Assembly: GCA_002435785.1 (NCBI GenBank)
Contig: DIUC01000022.1
Coordinates: 1-7,148 of the forward strand
Length of the DNA: 7,148 nucleotides
Origin: Saprospiraceae bacterium UBA6168
GTDB lineage: Bacteria; Bacteroidota; Bacteroidia; Chitinophagales; Saprospiraceae
Reading direction: 5' to 3'
Shown piece after piece: positions 1 through 6,437 of this stretch (the first letter of the stretch is position 1; each line of letters starts with the position of its first letter). The notes under the pieces are model-generated. The model saw only the letters and a program-made list of their open reading frames with translations, was not told the origin of the DNA and searched no databases. A program made the translations under genes and the position numbers.

Positions 1-14
1 CCCAATAAATTGGG
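1..14. repeat. Short perfect inverted repeat at the window edge
   Basis: The first 14 bases read CCCAAT-AA-ATTGGG, a perfect palindrome that could fold into a 5-bp stem with a 4-base loop. It lies 15 bp before the GH57 start codon. It could be the end of an upstream gene's terminator, but no T-tract follows it and the upstream gene lies outside the window. With a stem this short, chance is a reasonable explanation. Confidence 0.3.
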
Positions 15-29
15 CGGCCACAATTGACT

Positions 30-2432
30 ATGCAAAAGAACAAATACGTCTGTATCCACGGCCATTTTTACCAGCCGCCACGAGAGAGCGCCTGGCTGGA
101 GGTCATCGAATTGCAGGAGAGCGCCGCCCCCTTCCACGACTGGAACGAGCGCATCAACTTTGAGTGCTACGCCCGCAACACCGCCGCCCGCATCAATGGC
201 GAGGGCGACTTTATCCGAAAAATCGTCAACAACTACGCCCAAATCAGCTTCAACTTTGGGCCAACGCTACTCTCTTGGCTCGAAAGCGCCGACCCTTTGA
301 CCTATCGTGCCATCCTCGATGCCGACCGAAAAAGTTGGGAACGGTTTGGGGGGCACGGCAACGCATTGGCGCAAGCCTACAACCACACCATACTGCCTTT
401 GGCCACCGAGCGGGACAAGGTGACCCAGGTACGCTGGGGCATCGCTGATTTCGAGCATCGCTTTGGCCGGAAGCCGGAAGGTATGTGGTTGCCGGAAGCC
501 GCCGTAGACACCCCCACGCTGGAGGTACTGGCGGCACAAGGCATCCGATTCACCGTGCTGGCACCGAGGCAGGCAAAGTCGGTGCGGAAAATTGGCGAAA
601 CAGCATGGACCACGCTCCCCAACGAAAACGTGGACACCCACCAGGCTTACCTGTGCAAGCTGCCTTCCGGCAATCAAATCAGCCTGTTCTTTTACGATGG
701 GAACGTGGCAAAGGACGTGGCATTCCAAGGGTTGCTGAACAACGGCAGCGGCTTTGCCGAGCGGATGGTCAGCGTGTTCGACGAGGATGACGCTCCGCAA
801 CTCTCGCACATCGCCACCGACGGGGAGAGCTACGGACACCACCATCCTTGGGGCGAAATGGCGCTTGCGTTCTGCCTTGATTTTGTCGAAGAAAAAACAG
901 ATGCCACACTCACGAACTACGGCCAGTTCTTGGAGAAGCACCCGCCTGTTTACGAAGTGCAAATCCATGAAAACAGCTCATGGAGCTGTGCACACGGCGT
1001 GGAGCGCTGGCGCTCCGACTGTGGCTGCAACACGGGCGGCCAACCCGGCTGGAACCAAGCGTGGCGCGGCCCATTGCGCGATGCGCTCGACTGGCTGAGT
1101 GGTGAGTTGAACGAGGAATTCGAGACTTCGGCGGGCCAGTGGGTCAACGATGTTTGGGCGGCGAGGAACGATTATATCACCGTGATACTTGACCGGGCGC
1201 AGGAGAGCGTAGCGCGTTTTATCCAAAAACATGCCCGGCGGGTGCTGACAAAATTGGAGCGGACCAACCTGCTGCGCATGATGGAAATACAGCGGCAAGG
1301 ACAGTTGATGTACACGAGCTGTGCGTGGTTTTTCTCAGAGGTATCGGGCATAGAAACGAGCCAAGTGTTGCAATATGCCCTCCGAGCGACCTACCACCAC
1401 TACAATGCTACTGGGGTTAGCCTGGCACCTGCCTTCGTCAACAAGCTCGAAAAAGTGCCCAGCAACAGCTACGCCAGCGCCGCCGACAGCTTCCGGGCAA
1501 ACGTGCAACCCTCCCAGTTGACACTGACTGGGGTGGCCATGCACTACGCCGCTTCGTCCATCTTTGAGGACTACGAGGACACTGCCGATTTCCTACATTT
1601 TTCGGTGGAAAACGAGGTGTTAAAGCGCATTCTGGCAGGTGGCCAACGGCTTGCGATGGGCCGCACGACGGTCGTCTCAAAGTTGACTTATTCAGAAAAA
1701 CACTTCAGCTTCGCCGTGCTATACCTCGGCCAACAGCACATGATAGGCAGCATCTCGCTCGACATGAGTCGGGCATCGTTCGACCTGCTGCAAGCCCAGA
1801 TGGTGGCTGCCTTCCGAAATGCCAGCCTTGGCGACGTTATCAGCCTGATTCAAAACTTTGGGCCGGAAAAATTCTCGTTCAAAAACTTGTTCAAGGACGA
1901 GAAGCTGAAGATTTACAAGCAAATTCTGGCCCGCAGCTACCCGGCGGTGGAGTCGGCCATCAAAGATTATTACGAGGACAACTACCAGTTGATGAACGGG
2001 ATGCTCAAGGACGATATCCCAATACCAGGCAACTGGAAGGGCGTGACGCAGTTCGTGGTGGAGCAGGCGCTGCATCGGTTTTTTGAAAACGGCAGCCTCA
2101 GCGTGCGGGAACTGCGCCACTTGGTTGAGGAGCACCAACTCTGGAAGGTTCAGTTCATTGGTGCTCAACGGCTTAAACTGGCTTCCGGCGAACGTATTTT
2201 TGCGGAGCTAAAGAAAATAGGCTACAACGAGGAGGGCGAAAGAACCTTGCGCCGGCTTTCGGGCAACTTGGAGTTGCTGGCGCAATTAGACATCTTGCCG
2301 GAGCTTTGGAAGAGCCAGAACCTTTATTTTCAAATAGCGCAAAAGCAGCAAGCGGAAAATTGGGCCAACGTGAGCGCTGAGTGGCGGAGGGGGTTTTTGG
2401 AGCTGGCCAAGTGGCTGAAGGTGGCAGTGTGA
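30..2432 (+). CDS. Glycoside hydrolase family 57 protein with DUF3536-type C-terminal region
   Basis: This 800-residue protein is a predicted cytoplasmic retaining glycosidase or glucanotransferase of family GH57, the family of certain alpha-amylases, 4-alpha-glucanotransferases and branching enzymes. The conserved GH57 blocks appear in order: HGHFYQPP (residues 10-17), GHGNALAQAYNHTILP (108-123), GMWLPEAAVD (151-160) with E156 as probable nucleophile, ATDGESYGHHH (262-272) with D264 as probable acid/base, and WSCAHGVERW (318-327) followed by a CGC motif. From about residue 400 to the end it matches no enzyme domain I can name; GH57 proteins of this length and N-terminal type usually carry DUF3536 there. 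No signal peptide is visible. I chose ATG at 30 over the in-frame TTG at 24 because it is a standard codon placed just before the conserved KYVCIHGHFYQPP start. The substrate is unknown: this subfamily is poorly characterised, so activity on alpha-glucans such as glycogen is inference. The class call is secure; the exact reaction is not. Confidence 0.9.
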   Translation: MQKNKYVCIHGHFYQPPRESAWLEVIELQESAAPFHDWNERINFECYARNTAARINGEGDFIRKIVNNYAQISFNFGPTLLSWLESADPLTYRAILDADRKSWERFGGHGNALAQAYNHTILPLATERDKVTQVRWGIADFEHRFGRKPEGMWLPEAAVDTPTLEVLAAQGIRFTVLAPRQAKSVRKIGETAWTTLPNENVDTHQAYLCKLPSGNQISLFFYDGNVAKDVAFQGLLNNGSGFAERMVSVFDEDDAPQLSHIATDGESYGHHHPWGEMALAFCLDFVEEKTDATLTNYGQFLEKHPPVYEVQIHENSSWSCAHGVERWRSDCGCNTGGQPGWNQAWRGPLRDALDWLSGELNEEFETSAGQWVNDVWAARNDYITVILDRAQESVARFIQKHARRVLTKLERTNLLRMMEIQRQGQLMYTSCAWFFSEVSGIETSQVLQYALRATYHHYNATGVSLAPAFVNKLEKVPSNSYASAADSFRANVQPSQLTLTGVAMHYAASSIFEDYEDTADFLHFSVENEVLKRILAGGQRLAMGRTTVVSKLTYSEKHFSFAVLYLGQQHMIGSISLDMSRASFDLLQAQMVAAFRNASLGDVISLIQNFGPEKFSFKNLFKDEKLKIYKQILARSYPAVESAIKDYYEDNYQLMNGMLKDDIPIPGNWKGVTQFVVEQALHRFFENGSLSVRELRHLVEEHQLWKVQFIGAQRLKLASGERIFAELKKIGYNEEGERTLRRLSGNLELLAQLDILPELWKSQNLYFQIAQKQQAENWANVSAEWRRGFLELAKWLKVAV

Positions 2433-2463
2433 CCGCCTGCCGCCGCATAATCTTAGAAGAACA

Positions 2464-3204
2464 ATGTGTACCGTTACGTATATCCCACAACCCGGCGGGC
2501 AGTTCGTCCTGACCTCGAACCGGGACGAAAATGCTGCCCGTTCGCCGCAGCACCTTGATACGGAAACCGTCGCTGGCGCAACGCTTATTTTCCCCCGTGA
2601 CACGGCGGCTGGCGGCACTTGGATTGCCGCATCGGACTCCAACCGGGTGGCCTGCCTCCTGAATGGTGCTTTTGTAAAACACCAGCACCGCCCGCCGTAC
2701 AAGCGCAGCCGGGGCACTATGGTGCTCGACTTTTTCCGCTTCGCAAACGCCGATTCGTTCTTTGCTGGCTATGATTTCGAGGGCATGGAGCCGTTCACCC
2801 TCATCCTCGTGGACAATGGGCAGCCGTGGGAGCTTCGCTGGGACGGGCTGCAAATCCACGTGAAAAAGCTCGACCCGCAAGGCCACTACCTTTGGTCATC
2901 GGCCACGCTCTACCCCGGCGAGGTGGGCGAGCTTCGGCAGCAGTGGTTCTGGGATTGGCTGGAAGGCCGCACGGATTTCAGTCCCGCAGCCATCCTCGAT
3001 TTCCACCGAACGGGCGGCCAGGGCGATGGTTGGAACGGCTTCATCATGAACCGAGAGGGCAGGGTACAGACGGTGAGCATCACACAAATTGTAAAAAAAG
3101 AAAGCGAAATCTCACTGGAATACCATGACCTGTTGCGGGACCAAGTGAAAAACGCTCAAGTCGCCCTTTTTCTGCCGAAGGATGCGGCAACCAGCAACAC
3201 TTAA
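2464..3204 (+). CDS. NRDE family protein (TANGO2-like)
   Basis: This 246-residue protein belongs to the NRDE/TANGO2 family, found in bacteria and eukaryotes; human TANGO2 is linked to a metabolic disease and has been implicated in heme or lipid handling, but the bacterial role is not settled. The family signature is clear: the N-terminal MCTV with Cys2, then TSNRDE at residues 17-22, then AAGGTWIA at 48-55 and NRVACLLNG at 60-68. The conserved Cys2 resembles the N-terminal nucleophile of Ntn-fold hydrolases, to which the family is thought to be related; hydrolase activity is not shown. The length is typical and the protein appears complete. It starts 31 bp after the GH57 stop in the same direction, so read-through from that gene is possible. 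The start at 2464 is fixed by the MC motif; the only purine-rich sequence upstream is a weak AGAAG. No signal peptide is seen. Confidence 0.88.
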   Translation: MCTVTYIPQPGGQFVLTSNRDENAARSPQHLDTETVAGATLIFPRDTAAGGTWIAASDSNRVACLLNGAFVKHQHRPPYKRSRGTMVLDFFRFANADSFFAGYDFEGMEPFTLILVDNGQPWELRWDGLQIHVKKLDPQGHYLWSSATLYPGEVGELRQQWFWDWLEGRTDFSPAAILDFHRTGGQGDGWNGFIMNREGRVQTVSITQIVKKESEISLEYHDLLRDQVKNAQVALFLPKDAATSNT

Positions 3205-3255
3205 TAGAATTAGAAATTCAAAAAACTTACTCGTCCCCATCCGCCCCCTTCTTTT

Positions 3256-3263
3256 TAACTTTG
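3256..3263 (+). promoter_or_regulatory. Candidate Bacteroidota -7 promoter element (TAACTTTG) for trpS
   Basis: TAACTTTG fits the Bacteroidota sigma-ABfr-type -7 consensus TAnnTTTG exactly and sits in the 94-bp gap between the NRDE gene and trpS. Transcription would begin about 6-7 bases downstream, giving a leader of roughly 30 bases. That leader is A/T-rich immediately before the ATG and has no Shine-Dalgarno motif, as is usual in this phylum. No good TTG/TTTG -33 element is present at the expected spacing of about 19 bases, so the call rests on the -7 element and its position. Confidence 0.6.
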
Positions 3264-3298
3264 CGCCCTTTCGGCAAATCCATTTATTTTAAACGAAA

Positions 3299-4309
3299 AT
3301 GAGCGCAAAAAAAACAGTCCTCTCCGCTATCCAGCCCACGGGCGACATGCACTATGGCAACTACTTCGGGGCCGTGAAGAACTGGGTTGACCTCCAGCAA
3401 AAATACACATGCTACTATGGCGTGGTGGACTACCACGCCATGACCATGCCCTACGACCCCAAGAAGCTGCGGGAAAATGTCTGGGACCTCGTGATCAACC
3501 TCATGGCCGTGGGCATCGAACGGGAGAACCTCTTCATCCAGTCGCTGATACCGGAGCATGTGGAACTGTGCTGGATTTTCAATTGCTTCGCTTCCTTCGG
3601 AAACGTGAGCCGCATGACGCAGTTCAAGGACAAAAGCGCCCAGAGCGAGGAGAAGGCCGAGGGCTTCATCTCCGTCGGGCTGTTTGACTATCCCGTGCTG
3701 CAAGCCGCCGACATCCTCATCTACCGGGCAGACTACGTGCCGGTGGGCAAGGACCAAGAGCAGCACCTTGAGCTCAGCCGCAACATTGCGCAGCGCTTCA
3801 ACAACCAAGTGGGCAAGGAGTATTTCGTGCTGCCGGAGTCACTGTACACGGAGACGCCGAGCGTGAAGTCCACCGCCGAACCCTCCAAGAAAATGAGCAA
3901 GAGCGCCGGGGAAAAGCACTACATCAACGTGTTCGCAGAAGATGCCGTTTTGCGCAAGCAAATCAAAAGTGCCGTGACGGACACGGGCGATACCCCCGCT
4001 GGCCAGATGAGTGCTGGGGTGGCCAACCTATTTGAACTATTGAAAGCCTGCGGCAAAATGGAGGCCTACACGTCCTTGATGGATGACTACCAAGCCGGGA
4101 CGCTAAAATATGCGCCACTCAAGGAGGTCGTTGCGGACGCCCTGGCTGAAAAAAGCGCCATCTTCCGGGAGAACAAATCGGAACTCATCGCCAACAAGAA
4201 GCTGGTCAAGGAGCAAATCAAGGAATCCTCCGCCAGCATCCGACAGCGGGCACAGGAAACGATTCGGGAAGTGAAGGAACTGGCGGGACTACTGAATGTG
4301 AGGTTTTGA
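3299..4309 (+). CDS. trpS: Tryptophan--tRNA ligase (class I)
   Basis: This cytoplasmic class Ic aminoacyl-tRNA synthetase activates tryptophan with ATP and charges tRNA-Trp. At 336 residues it has the usual length of bacterial TrpS. Visible motifs are the N-terminal SAIQPTGDMHYGNYFGA segment with the HIGH-equivalent HYGN at residues 18-21, the diagnostic VGKDQEQHLEL block around 149-159, and a perfect KMSKS loop at 198-202, which binds the ATP phosphates. The C-terminal helical part ends normally in VKELAGLLNVRF. The ATG at 3299 is preferred because it directly precedes the conserved KKTVLSAIQPTG start and follows a candidate promoter at a sensible distance. This is an essential housekeeping gene with codon use like the GH57 and NRDE genes. 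The only TrpS in view looks intact, so there is no sign of a resistance duplicate. Confidence 0.97.
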   Translation: MSAKKTVLSAIQPTGDMHYGNYFGAVKNWVDLQQKYTCYYGVVDYHAMTMPYDPKKLRENVWDLVINLMAVGIERENLFIQSLIPEHVELCWIFNCFASFGNVSRMTQFKDKSAQSEEKAEGFISVGLFDYPVLQAADILIYRADYVPVGKDQEQHLELSRNIAQRFNNQVGKEYFVLPESLYTETPSVKSTAEPSKKMSKSAGEKHYINVFAEDAVLRKQIKSAVTDTGDTPAGQMSAGVANLFELLKACGKMEAYTSLMDDYQAGTLKYAPLKEVVADALAEKSAIFRENKSELIANKKLVKEQIKESSASIRQRAQETIREVKELAGLLNVRF

Positions 4310-4372
4310 GCACATCCGCAGCTTAAAGTTTGCGTTTTGCACCACTATCGTCAAAATACGGGCTACAAAACC

Positions 4373-4380
4373 TAAATTTG
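4373..4380 (+). promoter_or_regulatory. Candidate -7 promoter element (TAAATTTG) for the ATPase-HNH pair
   Basis: TAAATTTG matches the Bacteroidota TAnnTTTG consensus exactly, 20 bp before the ATPase start codon, within the 91-bp gap after trpS. A start site about 6 bases downstream would leave a leader of only about 14-15 bases. No TTG/TTTG -33 box lies at the usual spacing; the nearest upstream TTTG (4336-4339) is 33 bases away. An AGGA at 4382-4385 is too far from the ATG to be a standard Shine-Dalgarno. If real, this promoter would let the defence pair be expressed independently of trpS. Confidence 0.45.
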
Positions 4381-4400
4381 CAGGAATAAAAAGCCTTGTC

Positions 4401-5648
4401 ATGCATATAAGCGAGCTGCACCTGCGCAATTTCCGAAACTTTGAAAGCCAGTCCTTTCAATTCCCAACCTTGTTCACGGTCATAGTTGGGGACAATGGCA
4501 AGGGCAAGTCGTCCATTTTGCAAGGCCTTCGCTTGGCAGCAGGAACTTTCCTTCTTGGCCTTGACGAGCCTGAGCGACTACATATCCAAAAAGAAGATGT
4601 ACGCCGAGTGGATGTAGGAAAGCGCTTTGCCCCCCAAAAAGATTGTTCCTTTGAAGCAGTTGGTGAAATCAATGGCGCTCCCTGCTCATGGAAACGAACG
4701 TTGCATAGAGAGGGAGGGAGAACGGACTATAAGCAAGCATACCAATTAATAGATATTGCCGCTGAATTGAACAGACGTGTAAATATTGAATTAGTTGAGA
4801 ACTTAGACCTACCTGTTATTTGTTTTTTTAGCACAGCTCGGCTCTGGGCAGAGTCCAAACAGACAATAAACCTGAAAAAGAAAGGCTCCAAAATCAAGGA
4901 CGGTTATGCTCGTTGCCTGGATTTGCGAAGTGATAGAGTTTCACCGCTTGAATGGATAAAATCCCATTATATCAAACAGTTGAAAGGAAAGGAAAATGGG
5001 GGCTTGCTGGAAGCGGTTTTGGAAGCCATCGCCACGTGTATCCCCAATTGGGAGCCTTCGGAATGGGACGAGGACACAGATGACCTTGCGGGCAGCTATA
5101 CCCAGGAAGACGGCAGCAATATATACATGCCACTATATTACCTTAGTGACGGCTTGCGTACAATGGCAGTTATGGTAGCGGAAATTGCTTACCGCTGTGT
5201 CGTCTTGAACGACCATCTTGGGAGGGATGCTGTCAAAAAAAGCAGGGGAATCGTGATGATAGATGAACTGGACATGCACGTTCACCCCAATTGGCAGCGA
5301 CATGTGGTCGGTGATTTGAAAAACGCTTTTCCGAATATTCAGTTCGTTGCCACTACACATTCGCCATTCATCGTGCAGTCCTTGCAAAGCAATGAGCTAA
5401 TTAACCTTGATTTCATCTCGGATGTGTCACCCAACATACTGAAAGTGGATGAGGTAGCCACGGAAATAATGGGGGTAGAAAGTGCTTTTGCCCTTGAAAA
5501 TCAGAAGAAGTTCGATACTGCAAAACAATTTTTAACAGACTTGGAAGGACAGCGCTCACAAGATAATTTGGAGGCGCAAATAGAAAGCATTTCCGACCCC
5601 GGGCTGCGTGCTTTTTTGGAACTCAATAAAATGGCAAAAGGCAAGTGA
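4401..5648 (+). CDS. ptuA: AAA/SMC-like ATPase, PtuA-type subunit of a Septu-like system
   Basis: This 415-residue soluble ATPase is of the RecF/SMC-like type (OLD-related AAA15/21, COG3950-like). It opens with the typical LHLRNFRNFESQSF strand and then has Walker A GDNGKGKS at residues 30-37. A family-like LPVICFFSTARLW block lies at 137-149, and GYARCLD at 168-174 follows a basic stretch. The ABC signature equivalent is LSDGLRT (248-254), the Walker B block is VMIDELDMHVHP (285-296, D288/E289), and the switch motif is VATTHSPF (316-323). All ATP-site motifs are intact, so it should bind and hydrolyse ATP. In Septu, PtuA oligomerises and controls the partner nuclease PtuB in response to nucleotide or phage state; that is family knowledge, not seen here. 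There is no C-terminal Toprim domain, so it is not a full OLD nuclease or Gabija GajA. The nuclease gene follows after one base. The last 60 residues are polar and poorly conserved in appearance and may contact the partner. Its A+T-rich composition differs from trpS. Confidence 0.8.
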   Translation: MHISELHLRNFRNFESQSFQFPTLFTVIVGDNGKGKSSILQGLRLAAGTFLLGLDEPERLHIQKEDVRRVDVGKRFAPQKDCSFEAVGEINGAPCSWKRTLHREGGRTDYKQAYQLIDIAAELNRRVNIELVENLDLPVICFFSTARLWAESKQTINLKKKGSKIKDGYARCLDLRSDRVSPLEWIKSHYIKQLKGKENGGLLEAVLEAIATCIPNWEPSEWDEDTDDLAGSYTQEDGSNIYMPLYYLSDGLRTMAVMVAEIAYRCVVLNDHLGRDAVKKSRGIVMIDELDMHVHPNWQRHVVGDLKNAFPNIQFVATTHSPFIVQSLQSNELINLDFISDVSPNILKVDEVATEIMGVESAFALENQKKFDTAKQFLTDLEGQRSQDNLEAQIESISDPGLRAFLELNKMAKGK

Positions 5649-5649
5649 C

Positions 5650-6414
5650 ATGAGACCTCTTGACAAAGGCAAATGCCCAACCGACAAGCAAGGCAAAAAT
5701 AAAGTAGTGATAGACTATAAATCTTGGCGACTGGATTTGATTAAACGTATCGGCTATTACTGCGCTTACTGCAACATGCCCCTAAGCGCCAGTATTCAAG
5801 TTGAGCATGTCGTTGCAAAAATTCCAATTCCTGGTAATGCGGCAGGTGGAAAGCTGGATTGGGAAAACATGCTTCTCGCCTGTGGACCTTGCAATACTGT
5901 AAAGTCTAATCAACCAGTCTCACCTCACACCCACTATCTGCCAGAGGAACATAACACCCTTCTTATTTTTGACATTGCCGCTCATTTCAAGCATAATGAT
6001 ACAGCCATCGTGAAACCAGCGCCCGGATTGCTGAAAGCCCAGCAAACAAAGGCCGAAGCAACTATCAAATTACTGGGCCTTGACAAAATTGACCGCCGCC
6101 AAAAAGTGGTGGACATCAGGTGGCAAAGAAGAAGGGATGCCATGATTTCAGTTAGAGCCTGCCGCGAGCTTTTTCTCCAAGCGACCCATTCCTCAACTTA
6201 TGACCCCACCGCCACCGCCCGATATATAGCCGAAATAGCAAAAACGACAGGGTTTTTCCTACTGTGGTTCAAGGCTTTTGCCGACCAGCCTTCCGTTATG
6301 GAAAAACTCCTTGACCACTGCATCATTCCGGGTACGGCACAAAACTGTTTTGACAAAACAAACGGCTTTGCTTTACTTCCAAGAAATCCCAATAACCTTG
6401 TTGACCCTTTTTAA
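5650..6414 (+). CDS. ptuB: HNH endonuclease, PtuB-type subunit of a Septu-like system
   Basis: This 254-residue protein is a predicted metal-dependent HNH (beta-beta-alpha-metal) DNA endonuclease. The N-terminal nuclease has a zinc-knuckle pair, C38-x2-C41 and C78-x2-C81, the catalytic core QVEHV with E52/H53, then WEN with N73, and CGPCNTVKSN with N82 and K85. Residues from about 100 to 254 form a mainly helical, unrecognised region ending with PGTAQNCFD and LLPRNP motifs, reminiscent of TIGR02646-type HNH proteins linked to retron and Septu loci. I chose ATG at 5650 because it yields the MRPLDKG opening that I recall as common in this family. The in-frame GTG at 5608 would add 14 residues and overlap the ATPase gene by 41 bases. 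With the ATG, one base separates it from the ATPase stop, so translational coupling is likely; a weak AAAAGG lies upstream. In Septu, this subunit cuts DNA under control of PtuA; its target here is unknown. Confidence 0.8.
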   Translation: MRPLDKGKCPTDKQGKNKVVIDYKSWRLDLIKRIGYYCAYCNMPLSASIQVEHVVAKIPIPGNAAGGKLDWENMLLACGPCNTVKSNQPVSPHTHYLPEEHNTLLIFDIAAHFKHNDTAIVKPAPGLLKAQQTKAEATIKLLGLDKIDRRQKVVDIRWQRRRDAMISVRACRELFLQATHSSTYDPTATARYIAEIAKTTGFFLLWFKAFADQPSVMEKLLDHCIIPGTAQNCFDKTNGFALLPRNPNNLVDPF

Positions 6415-6419
6415 CTTTC
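6412..6419 (+). promoter_or_regulatory. Possible -7 promoter element (TAACTTTC) overlapping the HNH stop codon
   Basis: TAACTTTC is one base off TAnnTTTG and sits 18 bp before the FAH-family start codon, sharing its TAA with the HNH gene's stop. The 12-base string CTTTTTAACTTT at 6407-6418 also occurs at 3251-3262 before trpS, where it holds that gene's candidate -7 element. A shared 12-mer is expected about once or twice by chance in a window this size, so the repeat alone is weak evidence. No -33 box is evident. Confidence 0.25.
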
Positions 6420-6437
6420 ATCACCAACAATTTTAAC

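Larger units (their letters stand above)
4401..6414 (+). other. Septu-like (PtuA-PtuB) two-gene anti-phage defence cassette
   Basis: An SMC/ABC-type ATPase gene is followed after one base by an HNH nuclease gene on the same strand, the arrangement of Septu systems and of the PtuAB effectors of some retrons. No reverse transcriptase, msr/msd-like RNA or third effector gene lies in the flanks, which are trpS and a FAH-family gene. Sampled 60-base lines inside the cassette contain 19/60 G+C (4741-4800) and 21/60 (5701-5760), while flanking lines contain 37/60 (3661-3720 in trpS; 6781-6840 in the FAH gene). These are chosen examples, not averages, but they support a separate origin. A defence role is inferred from family and architecture only. 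Confidence 0.72.

Noticed and set aside
267..968. Long open frame on the minus strand (233 codons) inside the GH57 gene
   Set aside because: It lies wholly opposite the clearly conserved catalytic blocks of GH57 and its product shows no recognisable motif; G+C-rich coding DNA commonly leaves such antisense frames open.
2173..2886. Minus-strand frame (237 codons) spanning the GH57-NRDE junction
   Set aside because: It covers the 3' end of one real gene and the 5' half of another, has low-complexity Pro/Ala/Arg-rich translation and no family features.
4310..4400. Retron msr/msd-like RNA or other structured RNA ahead of the ATPase gene
   Set aside because: The gap is only 91 bp, has just a 4-bp CGCA/TGCG pairing (4317-4320 with 4331-4334), and no reverse transcriptase gene is present.
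4323..4523. Small minus-strand frame (66 codons) across the trpS-ATPase gap, considered as a divergent regulator or antitoxin
   Set aside because: It overlaps the ATPase N-terminus through Walker A, shows no helix-turn-helix or antitoxin pattern and has no ribosome binding site.
4401..6414. Alternative reading as a Gabija, PARIS or OLD-type system
   Set aside because: The ATPase lacks a C-terminal Toprim nuclease domain and the partner is an HNH protein, not a UvrD-like helicase (GajB) or Toprim effector (AriB).
3251..6418. The 12-bp direct repeat CTTTTTAACTTT (3251-3262 and 6407-6418) as attachment sites or target-site duplication around trpS plus the defence genes
   Set aside because: A shared 12-mer is expected about once or twice by chance in 7 kb, trpS is a native housekeeping gene, and both copies are better explained as promoter-type sequence.
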